Below are positions 33,694 through 45,227 of a stretch of DNA of 64,000 nucleotides, piece after piece. The position numbers and the translations under genes are program-made. The stretch spans positions 56,377,186-56,441,185 of the forward strand of contig OX392529.1 in the NCBI GenBank assembly GCA_947623455.1. The letters are read 5' to 3'. This stretch comes from Mimachlamys varia. Its lineage: Eukaryota > Mollusca > Bivalvia > Pectinida > Pectinidae. The notes under the pieces were generated by a model. It was not told the DNA's origin. It ran no database searches and saw nothing but the letters and a program-made list of their open reading frames with translations. Numbering within the stretch: the first letter of the stretch is position 1; the number at the start of each line of letters is the position of its first letter.

Positions 33694-34617
33694 GGCTGTT
33701 TTGTTCTTAAAGGATTTTGAAGGGGAAAGCGTATTACGAGCCCTACGTGCGACAACCACCAAGAAAAACATTCCATAGGTACTATACCAAACTGTAAAAT
33801 GGTGACTATAGGAAACGGATTACAACGGTAGTAGATTCTCCAAAGGATTTGAAGGGTTAGCAAATCTAGCTTTGATTGAATTTTGTGGGGGAAACCCCAC
33901 CCAACCCCATCGCAATTCAAAAACCGTATGTTAGGACAGACCCCCTTATTTTAGAAGAGTGCGTTAGTCAAGCAAAGACCAAAACAGCAACAGAGGTATA
34001 TTACTTAGTATCGACAGACAACAGTGTTTTAGGGTCCAAGTCGGGGAAACAAATACGCAGTAAAGTTTATAATGACAAGAAAAAATGTAAAGCAGGCCAA
34101 TATTGCAGACAAAACAATATCGCAGATGTAATACTCGAAATTATTTCAGAGATAAATACAAATCCTCATATTCAAAAAGGAGAACTTGTGAAAAATAAAC
34201 TTCCAAACGTAATTGTTTATTCAGACGAACAGATAGTTGACATGAAAGCAAGTTGTTCCGGGGATGGTGGGAGTGTTATAGGGATTGACAGGACTTTCAA
34301 TTTAGGGAAAGGCTTTGTGACGCCAATGACATATAATCAGGGGGTAGTACATGGGGAGACGAAAGACAATCCAATAATGTTAGGACCACTTTTATTTGCA
34401 CTGGGACGCGGAGATGACGACATATTCTTTTATTTCACATGTTACGGCTAGCTTAGGAACGGATGATTTAGTGATAGGGACGGACGAGGAACGCGCTATA
34501 ACGAACGCTGTACACAACTGCTTCCAAAATTCCACCTTCTTGCTTAGGACAAAACATCTACGCGAAAATGTTAATAGATACTTAGAAAATTCTGGCACGT
34601 CATTCCAAACTAGACAA
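33694..34617 (+). pseudogene. MULE-like DDE transposase, copy 1 (truncated at both ends)
   Basis: Homology to copy 2 begins near 33694 (AAACGGG) and ends at FQTRQ near 34617. The frame carries QAKTKTATEVYYLVSTDNS, DEQIVDMKASCS, SVIGIDRTFNLGKGFVT (first acidic residue, Asp codon about 34287), then LHWDAEMTTYSFISHV after a +1 shift, and LVIGTDEERAITNAVHNC (second acidic residue about 34483). This order, ending in a TKHLRENV block where a C-x-x-H is usual, resembles the MULE transposase core. It lacks the C-terminal part. Superfamily is inferred from motif layout; some other DDE family is possible. Confidence 0.65.
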
Positions 34618-36195
34618 TGTGATTTTCCTGATGATTGTGGTACGTGGGACTCGTCAAAGGGTACAATTTCCAACCAATCTTTCTTATTGACAGAAACCAA
34701 TAAAATGGTTTCGATGTATAAACGGGATGGGCTGTTGTGTTCTAAAAGGGTTTTGAAGGGGAAAACGACTTACGAGCCCTACTTACAACCATCAAGAAAA
34801 ACAACATTCCATAGGTACTATAGGAAACGGATTACAACGGTAGTAGATTCTCCAAAAGATTTTGAAGGGTTAGCAAATCTAGCTTTGATTGAATTTTGTG
34901 GGGGAAACCCACCCAACTCAACAAACCCCATGGCAATTCAAAAACAAATAAACCGTATGTTAGGAGAGACCCCCTTATTTTAGGGAGTGCGTTAGTCAAG
35001 CAAAGACCAAAACAGCAACAGAGGTATGTTACTTAGTATCGAAAGACAACAGTGTTTTAGGGCCCATGTTGGGAAAACAAATTCGCAGTTTATACTGAAA
35101 AAGCAAAGCAGGCCAACAATGTAGACAAAACAATATCGCAGATGTAATACTCGAAATTATTTCAGAGATAAATACAAATCCTCATATTCAAAAAGAAGAA
35201 CTTGTGAAAAATAAACTTTCAAACGTAATTGTTTATTCAGACGAACAGATAGTTGACATGAAAGCAAATTGTTCCGGGGAAAGTGGGAGTGTTATAGGGA
35301 TTGACAGGACTTTCAATTTAGGGAAAGGCTTTGTGACGCCAATGACATAAAAATCAGGGGGTAGAACATTTACGAAATAAATCCAATAATGTTAGGACCA
35401 CTTTTATTTGCACTGGGACGCGGAGATGACGACGTATCATTCTTTTTTCACATGTTACGGCTAGCTTAGGAACGGATGATTTAGTAATAGGGACGGACGA
35501 GGAACGCGCTATGACAAACGCTTTACACAACTGCTTCCAAAATTCCACCTTCTTGCTTTGGACAAAACATCTACGCGAAAATGTTAATGTATACTTAGAA
35601 AAATCTGGCACATCATTTCAAACTAGACAACGCATTTCAAATATAATTTTTGCACAAGACGGATTAGTATATAATAAAGATGACATACAATACAACGCTA
35701 GATTAGATGAACTTAATACAATCTTTGAGGAAAAACAACAAATTTAAAAATTATTGGGATAGGTATTTAGAGCAAAAAATTAAAACTTTTGTAATTGAAC
35801 CCATGAGAAAGAAAATCATTTCGGAACTTTGGACAAACAATAATTCGGAATAAATGAACAATAGACTAAAACAAGTAGCAGACTGGAAGCAACATAAGTT
35901 ACCCGATTTGGTTAAAAATTTATCACTTGTTTCACAAATACAGATTTTAGATTTGCGGCGTGCTTTGCATGGTACTGGGAATTTCCAATTGACAGAAAAA
36001 ACGAAATCTTTATTTATATCACCAGATTACTGGATCAAAAAGTCAAACGAGGAAAAAGATAGACTTTTTTGGAAATTTATACCCAAAAAGAAAAATGAAA
36101 CCGACAGCAACTTTGTCAGCGCATTAAATAGTAATTTTCGATGCCCAAAATCAAAAGAAACATGTGGGAAAAAACCTAATCAAAGAAGACGATAA
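34618..36195 (+). pseudogene. MULE-like DDE transposase, copy 2 (longer)
   Basis: It begins immediately after copy 1 with an N-terminal part that copy 1 lacks (WDSSKGTISNQSFLLTETNK, RDGLLCSKRVLKGK). The shared region follows (VVDSPKDFEGLANLALIEFC, GIDRTFNLGKGFVT, GTDEERAMTNALHNC), then a C-terminal part (QIQILDLRRALHGTGNFQLT, and a final basic CGKKPNQRRR). Stops and frameshifts interrupt it near 34983, 35095, 35350 and 35745-35855. The start of copy 2 is read in frame with the end of copy 1, giving one 195-codon chimeric frame at 34396-34983. Confidence 0.65.
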
Positions 36196-37279
36196 AAATC
36201 GGAAAAGTCGAAAACTCCTAAAACAGTAGCTAACCAATACGATGCAAGGCCGCCACAAGTAAAGAAGAACCCCAGCTTAGTTATAAATGTTTACATTTGG
36301 TATTTTACAGCTTCATCGACCCGTCTGGTGCATCATAAAAGGTGTAGATCTGTGATTGCTATTTGTAACTCGACTCTTTATTTTTGTATCCGTAATTCTC
36401 CATGGGGTTAGTTGAATAGTGACAAAAGTGTATATCTGTGATAGTATATTGTTATCTTTATTTTTTGTATTTCGATTTGTATTTTTGAGTTTGATAGATT
36501 TTAAATGAACATGCATGTATAAATATGGATAATCCGGAACAAATTCTCAAGATATTGAGCTTTTAAAAAAATCATCCCAAACATTTCATTTTTGCACTTT
36601 TCAATGCAGGAATACCTTTTATGAAATCGTTGGAAAAGGAGGATTAGCGAATATTTTTACAGACATTAATGTCTGCCCCATTGTTGTATTCTACCGGTCA
36701 AAGTCAGGTAAAATATCTATAGATACTTGCTTGTATCGATAAATGATGCCGGAATGCCGACAAATATTTCTTTGTTTGAATATCGGTATGTGTGCAATTA
36801 ACGTCTACTTATTTATGTTAACGTGATTAAATAGGTTCTACACCGACTTTGTCTCTATTTCATTAGATAACGTGTATACATTATGCGTCCTCTACCTTAC
36901 GACCTCTTCACTTATCGGCAGACGACGTGTTATTATTGTTGCCACAAAAATGTAATGTCTCTCATCACCTGCCGTTTTTATTGGGACTTTCCCGAGGATG
37001 CAATTTTGCAAGTGGTCAATATGGACATTTTGAGCGAACTTTGAATATTGGTATAACAGGAAAATACCATTAGTAGGGCAGACACCTTGTTCATGCAAGA
37101 ACTGGCATTTAGGCTCCTTTACCATGTGGAAAATATTTAATCAAAATTTATTCATAAATCTAAAACAATTGTTCAATTTGTGTCTACGAACGGACAGTTT
37201 GGTAAAAAAGGGGAGTTTCGGGCCTTTCATGGAGGTTATTCTTACAACACAAGCATGGCATCAATTCCAGCAGATGGGA
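36196..37279. other. Intergenic, nothing recognised
   Basis: No gene supported. I looked for terminal inverted repeats of the transposase element on both sides and saw none. Confidence 0.4.
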
Positions 37280-37554
37280 TGAGATCCAAACAGCCGGACT
37301 GTTGCTTTAAGTTATTGTTCAGATGAATTTAAGCCGTACCATCATCAGGCCACTTCCAGGAACTACAGTATTTGGGCACTGTCAGTCATCATCCTCAACC
37401 TACCTGCTGAAGTCAGGACCCACAACCCAATGCTTTTTAGATTAATAAGTGGTGAGTTTTTAAGGAAAATTAATCAAGACTAGAAATCTAGCCATGTTTG
37501 AAAGAGTTTGCCCATGAAAGAAAGCTATGTAAACAAATCGTTCTTACATAGCAT

Positions 37555-38290
37555 GCGACGTTCTGGCCAAAGTGATTCCCATTTTTAAAAAGGACCCCCT
37601 CAACAAAGAAAATTACAGACCTGTCGGCGTCCTTCCAGCAATATCCAAAATTTTCGAACGGGTCCTCCATGATCAGGTATCATTATTTTTTGAAAACATT
37701 TTCAACCAATTGTTAAGGGATACAGGTGTCAGACTACACTGCTGCGGCCCATGGAGGACTGGACAACCACAATTTCGTTTTTGCTATAACTAACAGACCT
37801 TATCGGCAGTAACTTCAATAACAGGCGACCGTGTACCAGGCTGGGACCAGTGTCTAGCGAGTGGGACCATATCTCAAAAGGGGTTCCCCTGGGATCCATC
37901 GTTGGACCTCTAATGTTCCAATATATTTTTAAATGATACTTTTTACAATTTGAAAAAGGGACCCTTTATAACGTTACTGACTACAATACCCTGGCTCATA
38001 TCAGTGATAATCAAACTGATCTAACGGAAACTCTTGAAGGTGAAAGCCTAAATGTATTAAACTGGTTTCGCGAAAATGGTATGAAAACCAACGGGGATTG
38101 ATTTTTGAGTAATAATTCATATGATCGCATGGTTATGTTGAGGTCTTTTGTCAATGTCCTTCAGGGTACATTCAAAACATTTAAGGTACAAGTATTACGG
38201 TGTTCATTTCAGTCGACAAATATTATGGGATATAACATCAGTCTGATCATGCTAATCAATGTAGAAATTTCTTCGTGTGGTATCTTAAAT
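37555..38290 (+). mobile_element. LINE reverse transcriptase fragment, distinct family
   Basis: It opens with VIPIFKKDPLNKENYRPVGV and continues to SKIFERVLHDQVSLFFENIF, then after frameshifts GVPLGSIVGPLMF (Q of PQG lost), TDYNTLAHISDNQTDL where YADD is expected, and LNVLNWFRENGMKTN. The catalytic pair is gone. It belongs to a LINE family different from the 28.5-kb element and lies within the first intron of the TNP2-like pseudogene. Confidence 0.75.
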
Positions 38291-38604
38291 CAACATTAAG
38301 GCGTATTAGTAACCAATCGTACTATTCATACTACAACATTGCAATTTAAATTCATACAATTACTTAATGTTAAAAAATACAAAAGAACTTAATAATTTAG
38401 GAAAATTCTTGACATTAGCATTTAAACGTAGATCTGACTTATTAAGAGGTCACCTCTAGAACAGGTTATGTAAACAAATATGTCACATATATCCTTTTGA
38501 AATTATTATATTGTATAACATTTCAAATAACCTATCATTATGTTTATTAAGTTGTATGTGAGTTTCCTAGAGTGAATATAATGAAGAGTATTGCTAGTTT
38601 GGAT

Positions 38605-38655
38605 GATGATAATGAATGAATGAATGAATGGATGGATGATGATGATGATGTGTGT
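38605..38655. repeat. ATGA/GATG simple repeat
   Basis: GATGATGATAATGAATGAAT followed by GAATGGATGGATGATGATGA and more GATG units; minus-strand Ser-rich frames here are artefacts. Confidence 0.85.
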
Positions 38656-39909
38656 GGATTGATGTGGGGGTTATTTGATAAGGGAGTTAATTGATGATGT
38701 GTGAGGGTTGGGGTAACTTCATGTAAAGATAATGATAGAGAGGACGATTGAAAGTTTGTGTGAGTGTGTCCTAGATTCCTAAATATATATGTATTGCCAT
38801 AAGTTGTAAAACTTTCGCAAATAAAGAACTTCTTTTCTTTGATTTTGTTCCATGGTACCATGCAACTTTACAATTTTTAACTCCTTATTATTGCAGGACC
38901 TAGCGCCCCTGCCAACATAAATGCCTTTATCCGTATATCAGTCGATGGACTTTTAATTTTGAAGGAAGTTGTGCTGGCATATGATACATGCGTAGCTCAA
39001 CGAACTCTTTGACAACACTGAAGGATGCGGTTATGCGCTTGTCTGTGACATACCTGGAGCTGCCAAAGAACAGAACAGGATACAACACTGCAGCATGAAA
39101 GCTTGCCCTCACTGTAACTTAGAAGGTACTGCTATGAATATACAACCTTGTCTATAGCAATTTTCTTTTAAATACGTGCATATCCACAATTAAATAAATT
39201 TCGCACCCTGTCAACTATCTAGAGAGTTTGGAAGTATCATTTCAAATATTGCATTTTTTCTATTATATTTATTTGTTTTAAGAAATTGTCCACCAAGTAA
39301 CTTTGTCTTGTCTTTGTATTTTTACATTTCTCTTGCCTATTCCTGGAATAAGAAAAATATTTTCTCATCCCATAAAATTTGATAATTTCAACTACTGTTA
39401 AAACGATAAATTGGACAATTAGTTAAAATTATATTTTAATGAATGAAAAATATATCGACTATTAAAGTTTATGGTAGTGGTTCACTAGTTTATGAGGCGT
39501 TGTCCTGACAATAATAATCCTATCATATAGGTCTTTTTTTGGTTACAATGACAACCAAATATAGACAAAAGTCTATCTATTTTAAGCCTTCTGTAATTTT
39601 GCTTTGAAATCTTTGTGGTGCATAGCTTTGTCAGATCATGATCAGTTTCTTTGTTTGATAATGCTCCTCTGAAAAAGTAATATTGGTAAGATATCAATTC
39701 AGCTATTCCTGATGTCTAATGCAGATTTTGTTTATATTTCCTAGGTGAGCACAGCTTCATACTGGACAAAGTCATCTTTTTAGGCAGCTGGAAATTTCTC
39801 CATGCATGCTGATGACAGTCTAAGACGTCAGAAAGATTTTCCTTCTGGAAGAGAAGAGAGGGTGACTGCGGACAAACCAGGTGGAACTTGCCAACTCAAA
39901 GTGTCTTGA

Positions 39910-40380
39910 CTAATTCAAAATTCAAGAACTAACCGGGTAATTATTTTTTACTAAACCTATACTTACGAAAGAGAAGAGTTTGTTTCAGATCAACAGCTTA
40001 GGTCATTTAAGGGCATGGCCAGCAAAGGAACTGATAGGAAGAGTCTTGAACTTTCAGCAATATGAAGTACTACCTACCCCTTGGAAATAGACGGGACAGT
40101 ATGAAAATGTGCCCCTTGAAGTTAATTTACATTTTTGACCCTTTACAGAGAGTTTTCCCCCCTTTATGCACAAATTTGTCCGGCTATGCCTTTGCTCAGT
40201 TTTCAATGGATCTTTTTAAAATTTTGTGGGAATATACAGTACAACATGAAGATAAAGATGGGTCTCTTGAAAGAACTGTTTTTTATACCCTTTATATCAA
40301 AACAAGTGAACACAATTTCGTCTTGCTATGCATTCATCCAGTCTGCATCGGATCTTTTTAAAAAAAAATCAGCTATATAT
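39910..40380. repeat. Copy of a dispersed repeat also found at 42890-43310
   Basis: Landmarks ATGTGCCCCTTGAAGTTA, TTTGCTCAGTTTTCAATGGA and TTTTGTGGGAATATACAGTA recur with changes in the 42.9-43.3-kb interval. Frames of 89-99 residues here are not recognised. Confidence 0.5.
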
Positions 40381-40384
40381 CTTG

Positions 40385-40500
40385 ATCTCCGCGCCGTTCC
40401 GTAAACTTCTCTCAGCTGCGTTAAGATCTGAGAAAATCCCACCGGGGGTCATGTCCCGATGACTTTTTGCATTAGCTAATCAAATTACTACTTTTCCATT
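40385..40500 (+). mobile_element. CAATCTGAT-family MITE, left-part fragment
   Basis: GATCTCCGCGCCGTTCCGTA, CTGCGTTAAGATCTGAG, GGGGTCATGTCCCGATGAC and CTAATCAAATTACTAC match the left half of the complete element at 23145-23526. Confidence 0.65.
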
Positions 40501-40574
40501 TCTTGATAGTTACATCCCCGTCTCTCTATGTCGGAGTTGATTCGATATTCTAGTGCTTACTTTAAAAATTGGGA

Positions 40575-40655
40575 TTTTTGTGATCGAAGTCGACTGCTGA
40601 CTGACAAACTTACAACACAAGGATTCGAGAGATGCAGGTTGATCAGAACTATGGG
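40575..40655 (-). repeat. R1 dispersed repeat fragment, orientation B
   Basis: TGATCGAAGTCGACTGCTGA, CAAACTTACAACACAAGG and TTCGAGAGATGCAG correspond to the left end of the 11862-12310 copy. Confidence 0.55.
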
Positions 40656-40739
40656 CAAAAAAAGAACCAAATCACCCACCTATTTCTTTCCTTAATGAAC
40701 CACTAACAGTAGATCATATAATCGTCTGTGTCTTACTTT

Positions 40740-42180
40740 TACTGAAGATGGCAAATGGGCAGAAGACATACAAAGAACTTATGAAAAGGCATATAAATGA
40801 ATTAATATACTAAGAAATAACAAAAAAACTCTCTAGATAGAACATCACTTAATATAATGTATACTTCTTATATAAGACCAGTACTGGAATATGCAAGTGT
40901 AGTATGGGATAATTGTACAGAGCAAGAAAGAATTCTTTTCGAATCAGTTCAATTAGATGCAGCTAGAATAATTACAGGCTTACGTCGTGGTACTTCGTAT
41001 AAAAAAAACGTTAAAAAGAATTAGAATGGGAATCACTATCCGAGAGAAGAAATAAACAAAAATTAATTTTAATGTATAGAATTCTGCATAATGACTCTCC
41101 ATCATACTTGTTAGATATTGAAGATCAATTTATCAATGATACCTCAATTTCAAGATACCAGCTAAGGGAAAACAGAATTTTCAATCTGCCTCTCTGTCGA
41201 ACAGATAATTATCTTAACAGTTTCTTCCCTGCCACTTTAAATATGTATAACAAATTACTAGCACAGTTCCAAAAGCATCTAAAAGACCTTAACCATCCCA
41301 AAATGATGTAACACAAATATTTTAAAACTCTGGATGTAGACAAACTAACATCATATTATGCCAGTTGCGTAATAATGTCAGTAACCTGAAATTTGACATT
41401 TATAATGATCACTTATCTGATTCACCTACTTGTGAGTGTGGACAGGATCAAGAAACGCCCTATTATTATCTTTTTGTAAAAATAATCAAAGACGTGTATT
41501 GATGGCCTCGTTGCAGAATGAAGACCATAAACATTATAACCTAAATGTCCCAATGTAGCGATGATATCAATACCACTATACTTAAAAATGTATAAATCTT
41601 TATCACCGATGCAAAAAGATTCTCTTGCCGAAATTAGCTGCTATATTCACTCTTTAAACAAATCTATTCTATTTATAAGTCTTCACATAAAACATATAAT
41701 GAAATATAAAATAGTATTTATTTTATATACCAGTTGGATGATGAAAAAATTTGGCTTTGGCTGATACATCTTATTTTTACAAATTATTAATTACCATAAA
41801 TCTCCCAGTGTTGTATGGCATTGCTCTACTAACTACTTGGGTGAATGGCCGCAGCCAGTGTATGGCTAAGGACATTTTGGTCATAAGTCCTAGTAGTTTA
41901 TGGATCTAGTTGCTGTATAACACTGGAGAAAATGTATTCTAAAAAAATTAGGCTTTCTACTTACTCATTTATTTATAATGAAACGTCTGTGGCAGTTACT
42001 TCCCTTGCATCACTCTCTGTAACTAAGTATTCTATATGTACATATATGTATATCAATACTTTCTTTTTCTCAATATATTATGTGTTTTTGTAATTCTGGC
42101 TAGGAGAGGACTAATATAGGCACAGCCTGTTGTCCAATCCTATTGTTATTCAATACAATTTTCTGAAATGAAATGGGCAA
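40740..42180 (+). mobile_element. CR1-like LINE, 3' part (thumb, C-terminal domain, 3' UTR)
   Basis: Frames broken by several shifts read EDIQRTYEKAYK, then DAARIITG, LRRGTS, ESLSERRNKQKLILMYRILH (last part in the 79-residue frame at 41072-41311), and a C-terminal CECGQDQETPYYYLF motif near 41431. The order equals that in the 30.9-31.6-kb part of the first LINE, but with clearly different sequence. The tail (CAGCCTGTTGTCCAATCC, TATTGTTATTCAATACA) matches the first LINE's tail. The 5' part, including most of the reverse transcriptase, is missing, the usual 5' truncation. Confidence 0.75.
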
Positions 42181-42185
42181 GGTTT

Positions 42186-42515
42186 ATGATCGCTATCTTT
42201 GTCTCATTGAGAAATTTTCTGTGTCTTTAAGTGATATGAAGATGGACGATTTTGAGTATGCTCATTAGTGTGTTTACCTGTTGTGATTGACCATGATACT
42301 CGGTTATCATTTTGAGAACTTGATGTTTACTTGGATGTGACAAAGATTTACAATGCAGGTGTCGTCGATGAAGCAGAATGCGCTTACTTTCCAAAACACC
42401 TAGTCTAATTCTCTTGAACTTTTACAAGGGTCTCAATGTAAATCTTTCCTTTGTTCATATTTTGCCCCTGGTTTAATGGATTATGATTTTGTTAACGCTT
42501 CGGTATTCTCGTTTT
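42186..42515 (-). repeat. R1 dispersed repeat, orientation B
   Basis: Contains GTGTCGTCGATGAAGCAGAA, GCGCTTACTTTCC and the TTTAATGGATTATGATTTTG end. It directly precedes a MITE fragment. Confidence 0.7.
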
Positions 42516-42524
42516 CATTTTCAG

Positions 42525-42885
42525 AATTTTTGAGGCGACAAAGTAAGCAAAATTGCATTTGTCCGGTAAGTCATTTCGTCACCAAAAAGTTCATGTGGAA
42601 TAATGTGACGAAATGACATGCTGCTAGATGACGGGTCATTGGAAATTTATTTTAGTGTTAAGTAAAGAGGCGACACAGGTCATCTGAAGGCGAACGCGTG
42701 TTGGATGTTGTCCGATCCTTGTTAAACGGACGAGAACAAGGCTATGTATTTTTTAATCAGATTCAATCTGATTAAAATACAAATCCTTTTTCTCACCCCG
42801 TTTAACTAAACGCAGCAGAGAGAAGTTTACGGAACGGCGCGGAGATCAAAAATCTTTTTTAATCAGATTGAGCTATGTGTATAAG
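42525..42885. mobile_element. Two CAATCTGAT-family MITE pieces joined head to head
   Basis: The first piece (about 42525-42773) ends TTTTTTAATCAGATT; the second starts CAATCTGATTAAAATACA at about 42774 and ends TTTTTTAATCAGATTG near 42885. The second piece contains the reverse complement of the GATCTCCGCGCCGTTCC block. Confidence 0.65.
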
Positions 42886-42889
42886 CTCA

Positions 42890-43310
42890 ATCTGACAAGA
42901 GTTTTCAACGGATTCTTTTGAAATTTTGTGGGAATTAAATGTACTATATGAAGATTTGCCCCCTGAAGAAACTTTGCATTTTACACCCTGAATAGAAAAT
43001 TTCCCTTACTGTGTAGCTATGCATTTGCTCAGTTTTTAACGGATCTTCTGAAGATTGTGTGGGAATAGCGAATACAATATGGAGATGTGCCCCTTGAAGT
43101 GACTTTATATTTCGACCCTTTCAGATGGTTATACACCCTTTAATATAAAAAGATGAACAAAAACTTGTCCCGCTTTGCATTTGGTCAGTTTATAACGGAT
43201 ATTCTAACGGACTGTTCAAAATGGAGACATACATTTGAACTCCCTGAAATTACTTCAGCATTTTGACCCCTTTTGATAGTGTTATGCAAATTAGATTTAT
43301 TTTTCAGAAA
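42890..43310. repeat. Internal repeat, about 125-bp period, three units
   Basis: Units share TTTGCTCAGTTTTTAACGGA-like, TTGTGTGGGAAT-like and GGAGATGTGCCCCTTGAAGT-like landmarks; also related to 40050-40360. Non-coding. Confidence 0.55.
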
Positions 43311-43451
43311 GTGGGTATTAGGGGGTATTCAAAAGTCAGCCATCTTAGCGACAGTTGTAGTTATTTCTGCGATTGTATTTTTATTACATGCTATTTTTTA
43401 TCCTCGGAGGTTCAAATGATCATTTGATTTAAACCTTTACTTTGTTGACAG

Positions 43452-43581
43452 GAAAGTTGACAAGCCCTTGTGGAGTGGATTTGCCAGGGACACAGGCCGT
43501 CACGGTAGCCACCAGTGGTTCTGGCTGGGATTAGACCGGAGCCAGCATCATGCTCCAGTTGAACCGATGCATGCGATAAAG
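43452..43581 (+). other. Exon-like open segment, unrecognised
   Basis: Flanked by an acceptor (ACTTTGTTGACAG) and a donor (AAAG|GTAAAC), 130 nt, open in one frame: KVDKPLWSGFARDTGRHGSH, then QWFWLGLDRSQHHAP and EPMHAIK. It has higher GC than its surroundings. I do not recognise it; it may be a single exon of a decayed element or gene. Confidence 0.3.
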
Positions 43582-43984
43582 GTAAACATGCTTTTCAAGT
43601 TACTGTAACATCCTTAAGCATGATATTCTGATAACATTTAATAAGCATGTACACTATACACAAGTGCTCGGCTTAGATTCATAGGTAAGCTGAGTTTGCA
43701 GGACTATAATCCGATGTTTTTATCAATATTGATTATTGTAATGCAGGTTTCAAAATTATCAATTTTATCATTGTAATAAAAATTGGCAAAACATGCATTA
43801 TACAAAGGCTAAATTTGCAGTTTTGCATTTTCCATTAAAGTAGCAGAATATGACATGTTTTGATGAATTTCTTTTTGTTTACAACAGATTGAAATCAGAA
43901 ATTGATCCAAACATTGTGATATCTGAAACCAATCTCTAATGTTATGGTCTACAACTATGGTTCTTAATCGTGTATGACTGAAAA

Positions 43985-44270
43985 TAAACTAGAGAATACC
44001 GACGCGTTAACAAAATTATAATCCGAACTCAAAATCGATTAAGCCAGGGGCAAAATATGAACAAAGGAAAGATTAGTATGGAGACTCTTGTAAAATTACA
44101 AGAGAATAAGACCAGGTGTTCCGGAAGAGTATTCTGTTTCATCGACGACACCCGCAATGTAAATCTTGGTCACATCCAAGTAAACATCAAGTTCTCGAAA
44201 TGAGAACCGAGTATCATTGTCAATCACAACAAGTAAACACACTAATGAGCATACTCAAAGTTTGAAAGTT
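43985..44270 (+). repeat. R1 dispersed repeat, orientation A
   Basis: AGAGAATACCGACGCGTTAA at the left, ACCAGGTGTTCCGGAAGAGT in the middle, CATCGACGACACCCGCAATG and CACAACAAGTAAACACACTA to the right. Confidence 0.75.
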
Positions 44271-45227
44271 TAAAACTAAAGTACAATATTTATAATACAG
44301 TCTATGGCAACAAATGTAAGTGGTATACTGGAATCTTATTGATAACTGTCCATCTATCAGTAGACCTAATTTGTCCAAACAAACGTTAACTTCTGAAGGA
44401 TCTGTTTGCTAAATTTCAGTAAAACCTATTGATATACAATCAAACCACTGTTTTTTGGGAGTTATTCCCTATTTTTATGTAACTTAGCCAACATAATCTG
44501 TTTTCAAAACTCTTGTTTCATGAACTTTCGTTGAATTTGAAGCGTTTTGCAGAAACCAAACTGATGTGGCTAATATTATATTAACGGAGTAATGTGCCTT
44601 ACTCATTTAGGTTTTACCAAACTACAATGATTGGTCTCGAAGTAATGTGAGCATGTATTGCTACACGTGTACAGTACACATATAACTAGGTCAATATGAA
44701 CATTAGATCGTTTTAACAAAAACTATATGACCTAGTGTTAAAGGGGCAATTACGCGAAGTTTGCTTACTTTTTACATAATATCATGGGTTCAATCAGATA
44801 AAATCTTAAAAGGAGACACCACAAAATGCGGTGCTGACAATAATACAAAGCTCGGGTGTACTATTTGCTAATAATACAAAGCTACTCAAACTCAACCGCA
44901 GCATAACTCGCAGCCCCAAGTTTGATCGCTTCAATCATGATAGTCAGTTCTAATCTGAAACAAAAACACATTGACAAATGACAATCATGAATTTTATTAA
45001 AACTAAAGGTGGTAGTATATATGCAAAACTCCATACATTCTAACAACAGTAGTTGCAATCAAACTCAACCTGACTGCATAAATATTACACTGAATTTGTT
45101 CTGAGAATTCGTCCAAGAGAAAGAACTCTTGGGAAAATATTACACAAATTTGACAAGTTTCCATGTTGTGCAATGCCCTAAATAATTAAAATTCTCAACT
45201 TAAATCAGCCTGACTTTTTAATGTATT
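44271..45227. other. Intergenic, nothing recognised
   Basis: No gene or element that I can support. Confidence 0.4.

Larger units (their letters stand above)
37280..39909 (+). pseudogene. TNP2/CACTA-like (EnSpm) transposase pseudogene, three exons visible
   Basis: Exon a (about 37280-37451) encodes ALSYCSDEFKPYHH, YSIWALSVIILNLPAEVR and LFRLISG; exon b (38897-39125) encodes PSAPANINAFIRISVDGLLI, then after stops LVCDIPGAAKE and MKACPHCNLEG; exon c (39745-39909) encodes EHSFILDKVIFLGSWKFL and LRRQKDFPSGREER. This is the order of the TNP2-type transposase of CACTA elements: DG-F-P block, NLP-R block, GP-P block, CDIP-A block, C-x-x-C, RRFL-like block. Splice borders join in phase 1 at both junctions. 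In-frame stops and a frameshift make it a pseudogene. A LINE fragment sits in the first intron. Confidence 0.6.

Noticed and set aside
33537..33920. 127-codon minus-strand frame
   Set aside because: Partly antisense to transposase copy 1 and without a recognisable domain.
34383..36195. The MULE-like transposase as the driver of the CAATCTGAT MITEs
   Set aside because: No CAATCTGAT ends were seen around 33.6 or 36.2 kb, so nothing links them.
38547..38861. Ser/His-rich minus-strand frame of 104 codons
   Set aside because: Its composition comes from the GATG/ATGA simple repeat on the other strand.
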